Shown here: piece by piece, positions 30,318 through 38,604 of the stretch
Layout of the letters: every line of letters begins with the position of its first letter
Numbering within the stretch: the stretch's first letter is position 1
Origin: Magnetococcales bacterium
Lineage (GTDB): Bacteria > Pseudomonadota > Magnetococcia > Magnetococcales > UBA8363
Length of the DNA stretch: 64,000 nt
Assembly: GCA_002753515.1 (NCBI GenBank)
Contig: PEAK01000002.1
Location: forward strand, 1-64,000
Direction of reading: 5' to 3'
The notes under the pieces: generated by a model
The model's database searches: none
Told to the model about the DNA's origin: nothing
What the model saw: the letters and a program-made list of their open reading frames with translations, nothing else
Program-made: the position numbers and the translations under genes

Positions 30318-33300
30318 TCAGGTGGAAGGGTGGGTGATGGGCAGGGAAATGACGAAACGCGCCCCGGCTCCAGGACCCGGGCTGTGACCGGTGATGGAAC
30401 CACCCAGGTGTTGCACGAAGTTGGCGGCGGAATGGAGACCAAAACCGGAACCCCGGGCCTTGCTGCTGTAACCGGACGAAAAAATTTGGGTCAGTTGAGT
30501 GGCTGTCATGCCGATACCGTTGTCTTCGACGGCGATTTCCAGGAAGGTTTCCTCAATGTACTGGGAGGTGATGGTGATACGTCCCGGTTGGACAAGGTCG
30601 TGTTGGGGATCGGCAATGGCTTCGCAGGCGTTTTTGACCAGGTTGATCATCATTTGCAACATTTGCCCACGGGGCAGATGCACGTCATGCACGCCCTCGC
30701 CCGGGATGTAGGTGAGCTGGATCTGGTCCCGGGACAACAGGTCCATGAGAATAACCCGGCAATCGTCGATTAAATCTTTGAGGACGAATTTTTGTTTCAA
30801 GGTATAGTGACTCGATTCCTGCTGGATGCGGATGATATCCCGGACATGTTCCGTGGCTTCCCGTATGTGCAGGGCGTTCCTTTTGAATCCGGTTGCGGCC
30901 AATGTTTTCAATTCGTTGGCCATTTCATCGCTGATGGTGACCACCTTGTGCAGAATGGCTGCCGGGTCGCTTCCGCTGCTGGTTTGTGCGTTCACCATGG
31001 GACGCACACGGCTGAAGAGTTCAGCCAGGCGCTCCAATTCGTTGCAATGATGGGTGATATCTTCGCTGCGTCCCATGAGGCTCATCATGGCGTTACCGAT
31101 ATTATGCAGCACGGAAACGCTCATATCGGCCACGCCGGCCTGGAATGAGGCGAACCGGTCCTGTTCCTCGGCGCGTTTGCGTTCGGTGATATCGCGCACG
31201 ATGCCGACAACGCGTTGATCTTCACCCCGATGCTCCATGAGGCTGATGGAAAGTTCCACGGGGAATTCTTCCCCATTTTTGCGTCGGGCATTCAAGGTGA
31301 CGACTCGCCCCGGTTCCAGGTGCCGCTTCTGGGTGAAGAATTGCGCGAACGAGGCATTGGCCTTGGCGAGCATGGCTGCGGGTACGACGAGTTGATGCAG
31401 ATTTTTGCCCAGGGCTTCCTGATCGGAATAGCCGAACATTTTTTCTGCGGCGGTATTCCAGAATCGGACGATACCATCCCGGTTGACCTCGACGATGGCA
31501 TCCTGGGCCGTGCTGGCCATCATGCGAAAGCGGGCTTCGCTGCGGCGAAGCCGGTCTTCCGTCCGAACCTGCAACGTGACATCCTCACCAACGCATAAGA
31601 GACCATCGTTTTCTTCCTGGTCATTGGTCAGGAGACCGACTTTCCAGGCGACGGTACGCAAGGTTCTGGTATGGGTGATCACCTGGGTGTGTACGGTGAC
31701 ACTTTTATGGGTTTTGCCCTCCAGGAGGCGGCGCTGGCTTTTGATCATATCGGAGCGCCAATGTTCGGGGATCAGGTCGGTGACCAGGTTTTTCCCGAGC
31801 AGATCCTTCATGGTATAGCCCAGAATACCCAATCCCTTTTGATTGATGAAATGGATATTGCCGTTGAAATCCAGGACCATGATGATGGTGTCGGCCATAT
31901 CGAGGTATTGCCGGGTCATATCTTTTTCAAGACGCAATCTTCTATTCAAATGGACGTGTTCGCTGATATTTTGCAATATGACCAGACACCCGGTCCTGTG
32001 ACCCATGCCATCGTAGAGGGGGGTGATGTAGACATCGATGAACAGGCTTTGTTTGTCAGATTGTTTTGGCCAGGTGACCTGGGGCATGAATTCATCGCTT
32101 CCCAGCTCCATGGATTTGTGACATAAGGCGGCGAAACCATCCAGATGCTTGAACTCTTCGATGTCCTCGATACGGCGACCGAGAATCCCACTGTCCCATT
32201 CTTTGACCAAGGGGACCAGGAGGTCATTGCAGATGGTGATGCGGAGATCTTTATCCAAAACCATCTTGCCATTGAGTCCCACATCGAACAATCTTTCGGA
32301 GAAAGCCTGCGCTGTGGCGTTGCGCTGGAAGAGCTTCGCCATGCCATGCAGATACAGGGTGATCAGCAGTGTGATGAACAGGCCGGTCACCAGGGCGAAC
32401 CAGGGATAGAAAGTGGCATGGGAACCATCTTCCGTTTTGGTTTGGGTGATGAGGCGCCAATGGTTGCTCCCCAGTGATACCGGTACTCCTCCCGTATGCG
32501 GGGGTGTTGGTTGCGGTAAGCCGTTCAGGGCGGTCCCTTGTGCGGAATGATCGCGGTGACTCAGTGAATTATAAAGCGTTCGAACCTGATTTGGATCGGT
32601 ATCATCGAGTAGCCACAATTCCAGATAGCCCTGGACTTCCGGAGTCATGTAGGCTTCCATCCAGGCCGTTAGATTCAGTCCAGCGGCGATGAATCCCGTT
32701 TGCGGCGGGTTGAAACTTCCATGATCCGATTGTGAGACCCATTTATCAAATATCGGTATGAGAAAGATGATGTGACATACTCCCGGCTTGCTGTCTGGCC
32801 AGGGTATGCAGCCGGAGATGACCATCTGATTGTTTTGTTTCGCTTTGGCCAGGAGTGGTGCCAAATTGGGATCGGTTTGCCAATTCTTGTCTTTGAGATG
32901 GGGCGCGGCGGCTGCGGGTTCGATGTATTCGGGATGGTAATCGCGATGGGTTGAGGTGGTAACGCTTGTCAGCGGCAGGGATCCTTGAGAAACGGGGATC
33001 CAGAACAAAAAGGTTGGGGAAATGCCAATATGTTTGAGCAGGGGACGGACGAAACGGTGAAATTCGTTGGCATCGACAAACTCGGAGGCTTCGTACAAAC
33101 CGGCAACACTGATCAGGGAGATGCTGAGTTGATTGATATGGTCGGAAAAGGTGCTGTTGGCGGCATAGGTGATCCGGGAAGAAGTGTGGAAACGCTCCTG
33201 CTGGTATTCTTTTTCCAGAAAGGAAAAGGTGTAAAAACTTAACAACAAACCAACGATGACCACGAAGGGGACCGTGGCGTGACGTGCCCTGGAGGAATAA

Positions 33301-33350
33301 AACTGGGTTTCGATCCAGGAAGGCTTACGCGGTGAATGAATGGATTTCAT
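30318..33350 (-). CDS. CHASE-PAS sensor histidine kinase of the HNIGN type
   Basis: The product is 1,010 residues. A membrane helix (~residues 27-46) precedes a CHASE-like periplasmic domain (~80-300; FVDANEFHRFV and FWIPVSQ). A second helix lies at ~320-340, then three to four PAS domains (~350-470, ~490-600, ~620-730) with PAC-type ends such as VGIVRDITERKRAEE. The phosphoacceptor is His749 in VLHNIGNAMMSLMG, a variant in which HNIGN replaces the usual HE-N-P. The ATPase domain has NLVKNACEAI, VEDNGIGM and SGFGLHSAANFV. The gene follows the response regulator by only 6 bp, so the two are one operon and probably a signalling pair. The ligand is unknown. Confidence 0.9.
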   Translation of the reverse strand: MKSIHSPRKPSWIETQFYSSRARHATVPFVVIVGLLLSFYTFSFLEKEYQQERFHTSSRITYAANSTFSDHINQLSISLISVAGLYEASEFVDANEFHRFVRPLLKHIGISPTFLFWIPVSQGSLPLTSVTTSTHRDYHPEYIEPAAAAPHLKDKNWQTDPNLAPLLAKAKQNNQMVISGCIPWPDSKPGVCHIIFLIPIFDKWVSQSDHGSFNPPQTGFIAAGLNLTAWMEAYMTPEVQGYLELWLLDDTDPNQVRTLYNSLSHRDHSAQGTALNGLPQPTPPHTGGVPVSLGSNHWRLITQTKTEDGSHATFYPWFALVTGLFITLLITLYLHGMAKLFQRNATAQAFSERLFDVGLNGKMVLDKDLRITICNDLLVPLVKEWDSGILGRRIEDIEEFKHLDGFAALCHKSMELGSDEFMPQVTWPKQSDKQSLFIDVYITPLYDGMGHRTGCLVILQNISEHVHLNRRLRLEKDMTRQYLDMADTIIMVLDFNGNIHFINQKGLGILGYTMKDLLGKNLVTDLIPEHWRSDMIKSQRRLLEGKTHKSVTVHTQVITHTRTLRTVAWKVGLLTNDQEENDGLLCVGEDVTLQVRTEDRLRRSEARFRMMASTAQDAIVEVNRDGIVRFWNTAAEKMFGYSDQEALGKNLHQLVVPAAMLAKANASFAQFFTQKRHLEPGRVVTLNARRKNGEEFPVELSISLMEHRGEDQRVVGIVRDITERKRAEEQDRFASFQAGVADMSVSVLHNIGNAMMSLMGRSEDITHHCNELERLAELFSRVRPMVNAQTSSGSDPAAILHKVVTISDEMANELKTLAATGFKRNALHIREATEHVRDIIRIQQESSHYTLKQKFVLKDLIDDCRVILMDLLSRDQIQLTYIPGEGVHDVHLPRGQMLQMMINLVKNACEAIADPQHDLVQPGRITITSQYIEETFLEIAVEDNGIGMTATQLTQIFSSGYSSKARGSGFGLHSAANFVQHLGGSITGHSPGPGAGARFVISLPITHPST

Positions 33351-33356
33351 ATCGGT

Positions 33357-34280
33357 TCATGGCCTCAATGGGGGGAATCCCTTCCCCGGACCGATGGCTT
33401 GTAAACGTTTGCGCAACAGTTCCAGATCGTTGAGTACCAGCAGGACCGAATGGACATTGCCATGGGCATTGGTGATCACCGATCCCGAAACCAGGAGTTC
33501 CCGGGAGACGTCGGATGCGGTTTCCAAGAGCCAATGCAAATGTCGCGGTTTTTCGTTGTAATCGACGATGGTTTCAAAAAAATGCATCATATCAACCTTG
33601 GGGAACAGATGATCGATGGGTCGGTTGATCAGTTCATCGACCCGGTCACCGATCAGACGCACGGCGGTATGGTTCAAAAACAGGATATTGCGGTCGGGGC
33701 GGCATAAAACGATTCCTTCGCTTATAGATCCGATGACGTCCAGGAGAAAGGCGCTGTTCAAATCCAGGGAATCGACCCGTTTTCGCAGGTGGAGTCGTTC
33801 GAGGCGCTCCTTATCCTTGTCGTCCCAGGCGATGCAGGCATTGCGGGCATGTTGCAATATTTCATCATGGGTGACTGGTTTACGGACGAACAACAGGTCA
33901 TGTTGCAGTTGTTGTTGGATTTCGTCGACCGTGCGGTCGGAAAAAGCGGTGACGATGACGATGGTGATCCTGTCATCCAGCGCACGTATGCGTTTGGCGG
34001 TTTCCAGGCCGTCGATACCGGGGGGCATGCGCATATCGACGAAGGCAATGGCGTAGGGTTGCTCTTCAATGATGGATTGATGCACCAGGAGTACCGCATC
34101 TTCGCCTTGATCGGTGGTATCCACCGCAAAAACGGGTTTCGCGCTCGTTTCTTGTATCGGGGCATTGACAAACTCTTCCAGGAGCAGGCGTTTCTTTTCT
34201 TGGGGTGGTTGCAGGAGAACTTTATAGAAAGTTAAGAGATCGTGGTCGTCATCGACAACCAATATCCTGTTATTGTTCAT
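33357..34280 (-). CDS. Response regulator with receiver plus PAS domain
   Basis: The product is 307 residues. The receiver begins ILVVDDDHDLL and has Asp82 in AFVDMRMPPGIDGLE, a Thr in IVTAFSD and a Lys in FVRKPV. There is a ~25-residue insertion between the acidic pair and the phosphoacceptor, making the receiver longer than usual. Residues ~165-290 are a PAS-type domain (SISEGIVLCRPDRNILFLNHTAV), with no DNA-binding or enzymatic output. Such a protein probably relays phosphate or modulates the kinase encoded 6 bp downstream. The 57-bp gap to the pilus operon upstream leaves open whether the two are cotranscribed. Confidence 0.88.
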   Translation of the reverse strand: MNNNRILVVDDDHDLLTFYKVLLQPPQEKKRLLLEEFVNAPIQETSAKPVFAVDTTDQGEDAVLLVHQSIIEEQPYAIAFVDMRMPPGIDGLETAKRIRALDDRITIVIVTAFSDRTVDEIQQQLQHDLLFVRKPVTHDEILQHARNACIAWDDKDKERLERLHLRKRVDSLDLNSAFLLDVIGSISEGIVLCRPDRNILFLNHTAVRLIGDRVDELINRPIDHLFPKVDMMHFFETIVDYNEKPRHLHWLLETASDVSRELLVSGSVITNAHGNVHSVLLVLNDLELLRKRLQAIGPGKGFPPLRP

Positions 34281-34337
34281 GGATCACCCCCTGATCCGGG
34301 TTGTGGGGATTGTTTTGAATGGCAACACGCACGGGAA

Positions 34338-35543
34338 TCATTGTTGGGCGGCCTGGCGGGTCAAAAAATCGATCCGTCCCAGGACAAATCCCAGGGCTTC
34401 TCCCGTGAGCTGTTGTCCGGCAATTGATTTACGATAGGTACCCAGTGCTTCCCCTCCCTGTCCCAGCCGGTCCTGGGCCAGGGCCAAACCCAGCAACCAT
34501 TGGCTGCGACTGGGATCACGCAGCAATAACCTTTGGTAAATCCCCAATGCCCGGTGATGGGCGCCACGGCGGTGTTCCAAGGCGGCCAAGGTGGCCAGAT
34601 AGTCTTCCCGATCGCGCATCAGAACGTCCACCTTGTTCAGCCAGGAATCGGCACGGAAGATATCGCCGCTGGCCAGGGCCTGGCGTGCCTGCTCCAAGGC
34701 TTGCATACTCTGAAGGTGTTGTTGTGCTTTGACCTCGGTGAGTTCCGGGGGGGGGGCGGGGATCTGGGCCTCTTTGGTGGGCAACGGTGCTGGGGGGGAC
34801 TGTACGGCATCCGGAACCTGGCGAGAGGACGTGTTATGCTCCGTTTTCTTTTTCCCATCGGCGTGCAGGTTGTTTTCTTTATTGGTTGTTGGGCGTGTCC
34901 GCTCTTTGGTTGGTGGTGCTGCAACGCCCTGTGTCGCCTGAGTCGTCGCCTTGTTGACAGGTGCATGAGCCTGCTCACCGGCGGGTGCGTGGGCATCAGG
35001 CTTTGCTTTCGCAGGGGGGGTGTGTTTGTCGACAGTTTCCGGGGGTAGCAAAAAATCCAATTTTTTGTCGAGTAATAGATTGGTATTTTCAGGATTGGGG
35101 AGATCCTGCGGGCTTGTTTCCGCATGTATTGTCGTTTGAGAAGGTGCTGCCTTGGCCAATGTTTCGGTAGGTACTGGGGAAGGTTTTGCGGGTGGAGTCC
35201 CCATGTTGGCAGGGGGTGGCGTGTGACCCAAAGAAGACACCAGGAGTTCAATTTTGCTGACAACAGGCTCCATGGTATTTGAAAGCTTATGAAATAAAGG
35301 TTTTCCGCCAATGAAGACGGCTCCCAGGATCAACACCAGGAGTAATGACAGACGAAAGATGATTTTTCTGTTATTTTGATTGTGCAATCGTTCGCCAATG
35401 ACGACCGCTTCCTTTTTAAAGTCCACTTCGCCATCCAAGCGGATGGTTTCATCGACGTCGATGGAGGGCTGCGGGGTGGATTGCGTCTGGGAAAGGCGTT
35501 TACGGAGATCCAGATTTTTTAATGAGGACAAAAGAAGGCTCAC
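34338..35543 (-). CDS. TPR membrane protein of the MSHA-like cluster
   Basis: The product is 401 residues. A GTG start at 35543 overlaps the stop of the PilN-like gene by 4 bp. The layout is a short cytoplasmic N-terminus (~60 residues), one membrane helix (~63-82), a long Pro/Thr/Lys-rich linker (~105-285) and TPR-type helices at ~290-400 (LATLAALEHRRGAHHRALGIYQRL and LALAQDRLGQGGEALGTY). It resembles the MshN-like protein of the same operon in plan but not closely in sequence. An inner-membrane anchored periplasmic scaffold for pilus assembly is inferred. It is the last gene of the overlapping set. Confidence 0.7.
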   Translation of the reverse strand: MSLLLSSLKNLDLRKRLSQTQSTPQPSIDVDETIRLDGEVDFKKEAVVIGERLHNQNNRKIIFRLSLLLVLILGAVFIGGKPLFHKLSNTMEPVVSKIELLVSSLGHTPPPANMGTPPAKPSPVPTETLAKAAPSQTTIHAETSPQDLPNPENTNLLLDKKLDFLLPPETVDKHTPPAKAKPDAHAPAGEQAHAPVNKATTQATQGVAAPPTKERTRPTTNKENNLHADGKKKTEHNTSSRQVPDAVQSPPAPLPTKEAQIPAPPPELTEVKAQQHLQSMQALEQARQALASGDIFRADSWLNKVDVLMRDREDYLATLAALEHRRGAHHRALGIYQRLLLRDPSRSQWLLGLALAQDRLGQGGEALGTYRKSIAGQQLTGEALGFVLGRIDFLTRQAAQQ

Positions 35544-36319
35544 GGTTTTTCTCCCTGTCCCATGAGTTTATTAAGTATGGCCAGGGGGTTGGGCCTGTTT
35601 TTGGCCGCTTCCAACTTTTCGGACAAATCGATGGGCATTTTATCCTCGTTTTGTCCCGATTTGGCTTCCCCGGCCGTCAAATCGTTTTCCCACACCTCCT
35701 TAATGGCTTCCAATTGATTGCCGAAAGCAAAACGGACCACGGGTTGCTCCTTCGCACTCTGGATGGGAATGGCTTTCATTTGGAAATATTGAAAATTGCG
35801 ACCACTGTAAACCTTGCTTTCTGTGAGTGATTGGAAAAAATCGAGGACATCAGCGCGTACCAGGGTCCGTCCGACAATGGCAAGGTTGCGTCCCCCGTCT
35901 CGCAATTGGATTTGCGTCAACCACAGCTTCGGATACGGTTTACGGGCCAAATCGGCGAAATATCCGGAAAAACCGGTGCGGTTGCCTACGGTGTGCCCCG
36001 AAAGGAGTTCCAACACCAATTTTTTTACTTTGATGTCTTTTTCCAACTGTTCCTGGTGTTGTATTTGCGCCGGGTCGGGACTGGCGAATTGCTGGCTGGT
36101 TTCAAATTCACGCATGACCTCCTGCAGCGTTTGTTTTTGTTTTTCCAGGTTCGAGAAGTCACGAGCCGTTGTGAATTTTTGCACCGCGACCACTAGGCTA
36201 CCCAGGAGCAACAGGGAAAATAAAGAAAGATAGATCAAAAAGGCCTTGCTGGCATCGAGCCAATCGTGACTGGATGGAAAGGCTTCGGGATCGTAGAGGT
36301 TGATACGGGGGCGAATCAT
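35540..36319 (-). CDS. PilN/MshJ-like pilus assembly protein
   Basis: The product is 259 residues. It starts MIRPRINLYDPEAFP, close to the PilN pattern (a cytoplasmic INLL-type peptide that contacts PilM). A membrane helix follows at ~28-48, then a coiled-coil stretch at ~50-110 and a periplasmic ferredoxin-like region. The order after the PilM-like gene with a 4-bp overlap (36316-36319) matches the PilM-PilN arrangement of type IV pilus alignment complexes. The C-terminal ~50 residues are charged and not family-typical. Confidence 0.78.
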   Translation of the reverse strand: MIRPRINLYDPEAFPSSHDWLDASKAFLIYLSLFSLLLLGSLVVAVQKFTTARDFSNLEKQKQTLQEVMREFETSQQFASPDPAQIQHQEQLEKDIKVKKLVLELLSGHTVGNRTGFSGYFADLARKPYPKLWLTQIQLRDGGRNLAIVGRTLVRADVLDFFQSLTESKVYSGRNFQYFQMKAIPIQSAKEQPVVRFAFGNQLEAIKEVWENDLTAGEAKSGQNEDKMPIDLSEKLEAAKNRPNPLAILNKLMGQGEKP

Positions 36320-37272
36320 TCCGTTGTCTCCACACTGCGCAGGGCGGCACCCAGGGCTGGCAGGGCGTGGATGAAGGCGATGGGATCCTCTGGGGTGGGG
36401 CCTTTGAACAAAAAGTCCAGTTGCAAGGTTTTGATGCGGACGTTCAAATGGTTGGTCAGGGAGTGACGCAACAACTGATCGGTTTCCGGAATGGCGATCA
36501 GGTAGAGTATTTCCACGGGTTGGCTAAAAAAGTTGGATTCGGCATAGTTGAGGGAGCGTTGGACATCGGAGGCCATGGCCCGACCCGGATCGATGCCCAG
36601 TTCCAGGGCATCGGCGCTCATGGCGGCGACGCGGCGGGCGAGAAACAGGGAACCACCGCGGCAGACCAGCAAACATCCCCATTCGCCTACCGGGGGGAAG
36701 TAGAGCAGGGCCAACCCCTTGGGGCTTTCGGGGAGGAAGGAGGCGAGGTTGTTCAATGCCAGTTCCGTGATTTCGATAGCTTTCAACTCCAGGCGGGTGG
36801 GGCGGATGATTTCCAAACATTTTTTGACGTCTTCCTTACGTGTGGCCGCCACATAGACTTTGCGTTGGGTGGCGACGCGCAAGGTGTCGGGGATGAAGAA
36901 ACAATCGACGATGGCTTCCTCCACCGAAAAATCGAGGCGATCACGCACGGCCCATTTCATCGCCTGCGCCAGTTCCGACAGGGGAACATCTGCGGCATCG
37001 TTGGGGAACAGGGAGTAGGAATCCAGGTCCATGCAAAAAACATAGGGAACCTTCAGGGCGTCAAAACGTTTGGCCAATCCCAGGAGTACCAGGGAGCGTC
37101 CCACCCCTTCTTCCCAAGGGGTATGGTGCAGCACTTTGACACTGGGGGTATCCGCGAGCATGCCGCTTACCAGGGCCATGGATAGCCCGGTATCGTCCCA
37201 GGAGAGGCCGACCTGGGCATCGGAACTCCCCTCCTTATTCAGAAATTTTTGCAATAACTGTTTTATATCCAT
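36316..37272 (-). CDS. mshI: PilM/MshI-like cytoplasmic pilus assembly protein
   Basis: The product is 318 residues with no signal or membrane helix. The actin-like PilM/MshI plan is visible: VGLSWDDTGLSMALV near the N-terminus, WAVRDRLDFSVEEAIVDCFFIP (~105-125), an EITELALNNL stretch and a central ALLYFPPVGEWGCLLVCRGGSLFLAR segment. In family members this part forms a cytoplasmic ring or clamp that links the assembly ATPase to PilN. It lies between mshG and the PilN-like gene. The symbol follows the MSHA-type context; orthology to Vibrio mshI is likely but not proved here. Confidence 0.75.
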   Translation of the reverse strand: MDIKQLLQKFLNKEGSSDAQVGLSWDDTGLSMALVSGMLADTPSVKVLHHTPWEEGVGRSLVLLGLAKRFDALKVPYVFCMDLDSYSLFPNDAADVPLSELAQAMKWAVRDRLDFSVEEAIVDCFFIPDTLRVATQRKVYVAATRKEDVKKCLEIIRPTRLELKAIEITELALNNLASFLPESPKGLALLYFPPVGEWGCLLVCRGGSLFLARRVAAMSADALELGIDPGRAMASDVQRSLNYAESNFFSQPVEILYLIAIPETDQLLRHSLTNHLNVRIKTLQLDFLFKGPTPEDPIAFIHALPALGAALRSVETTE

Positions 37273-37321
37273 GATTTACCACAATTCCTGATCGGTGACG
37301 GTTTGCTTGGATCCAGCATCC

Positions 37322-38539
37322 CTACTTGGCTCCCTTGACCAGATCCCACAGGGGGAGAAAGACCCCCATGGCGAGGATGGCGATCATGATACCCATGACG
37401 ATGGTGATGAGGGGTTCGATGGCGCTGCTGAGTGCTTTGACGTCGTATTCCACTTCGCGTTCGTAGAAGGAGGCGATATCGTCCATCATTTGATCCATGC
37501 TACCGGATTCTTCGCCAACCGCCAACATTTGGATCACCAGGGGTGGAAACAGTTGCGTGGCGTAGGCTGCCTGGACCAGGCTTTCGCCACGTTCGATGGC
37601 GATCATCATTTCCCAAATCTTTTTGGCCACATAGGCATTGTCCACGGCATGGGCGACCGATTCCAGGACGCCGAGGATGGGGACTCCCGATTTCGATGCC
37701 ATGGCAAAGGAGCGGGAAAATCGGGCCAAGGTGCCGCGTTTGATGATGTCCCCGACGATGGGCAGCTTGAATTTCATCTGATCCCACCACAGTTTGCCTT
37801 CCGGTTTCTGGATGTGGGAGAGAAACCAGGCTATCCCGGCCACCAGGGAGATCAGGATCACATACCAATAATTCACGGTGAACCGGGATGTTGCCATCAA
37901 CAGTTTGGTCTGCCAGGGGAGATCCAGTTTAAATGATTGGAAAAATCCCATGAAATTGGGCAACACGAAATAGGTCATGACAAACAAGGCCCCAAACATC
38001 CCGGACATGACAAAAGTGGGATAGCGCAGGGCCGATTTGATCTGTTTGCTGGTGGCTGCGTCCAATTCCATATAGCGGTAGAGTTGCCCGAAGGCTTCAT
38101 CCAGGCGTCCGGTGGTTTCGCCGACGCGGATCATGTTGATGAACAGGGAACTGAAAATTTTCGGATGGGAGGCCATGGCGCGTGACAGATCCTGTCCCGC
38201 TTCCAGGGCCATGGCGATTTGGTTCAAAGCTTTTTGCAACATGGCGTTGCGTGATCCCCCCTGGACGCCATTGATGGCGCGCACCATGGGGATGCCGGCG
38301 CGTACCAATGTTTGCAATTGCCTGGACATCAGCACCAGATCGTCGGTTTTTGGCGGTGTTTGGCCGAAAAGTTCCTCCAACAGGCTCAAATTGACGAGGG
38401 AAGCCGATTCTTTGACCTCCAAAGGTTGAATGCCGCGTTTGAGCAATTGTTCCGCCAGCGCGGCCGAGGATTCAGCGGGCATGTCGCCAGTGATTTTTTT
38501 GCCTTCCCGGTCCCGACCGACAAACTTGTAGACCTTCAT
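37322..38539 (-). CDS. mshG: MshG/PilC-type inner-membrane platform protein
   Basis: The product is 405 residues, typical for the type II secretion/type IV pilus F family. Two T2SSF domains are present (about residues 70-195 and 275-395), each with the GxP...L and F-P motifs (AGIPMVRAIN; FPPLVIQMLAVGEESGSMDQMM). Three membrane helices lie near residues 170-195, 220-240 and 375-400. The N-terminus MKVYKFVGRDREGKKITGDM is typical. The protein is expected to be turned by the MshE motor to insert pilins. It is 65 bp downstream of mshE. Confidence 0.92.
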   Translation of the reverse strand: MKVYKFVGRDREGKKITGDMPAESSAALAEQLLKRGIQPLEVKESASLVNLSLLEELFGQTPPKTDDLVLMSRQLQTLVRAGIPMVRAINGVQGGSRNAMLQKALNQIAMALEAGQDLSRAMASHPKIFSSLFINMIRVGETTGRLDEAFGQLYRYMELDAATSKQIKSALRYPTFVMSGMFGALFVMTYFVLPNFMGFFQSFKLDLPWQTKLLMATSRFTVNYWYVILISLVAGIAWFLSHIQKPEGKLWWDQMKFKLPIVGDIIKRGTLARFSRSFAMASKSGVPILGVLESVAHAVDNAYVAKKIWEMMIAIERGESLVQAAYATQLFPPLVIQMLAVGEESGSMDQMMDDIASFYEREVEYDVKALSSAIEPLITIVMGIMIAILAMGVFLPLWDLVKGAK

Positions 38540-38604
38540 GAGAATGGATACCTTTTGCCTAAAGAACTAATAAAGCATGATCGGTCGGGCCATTACCATC
38601 ATGA

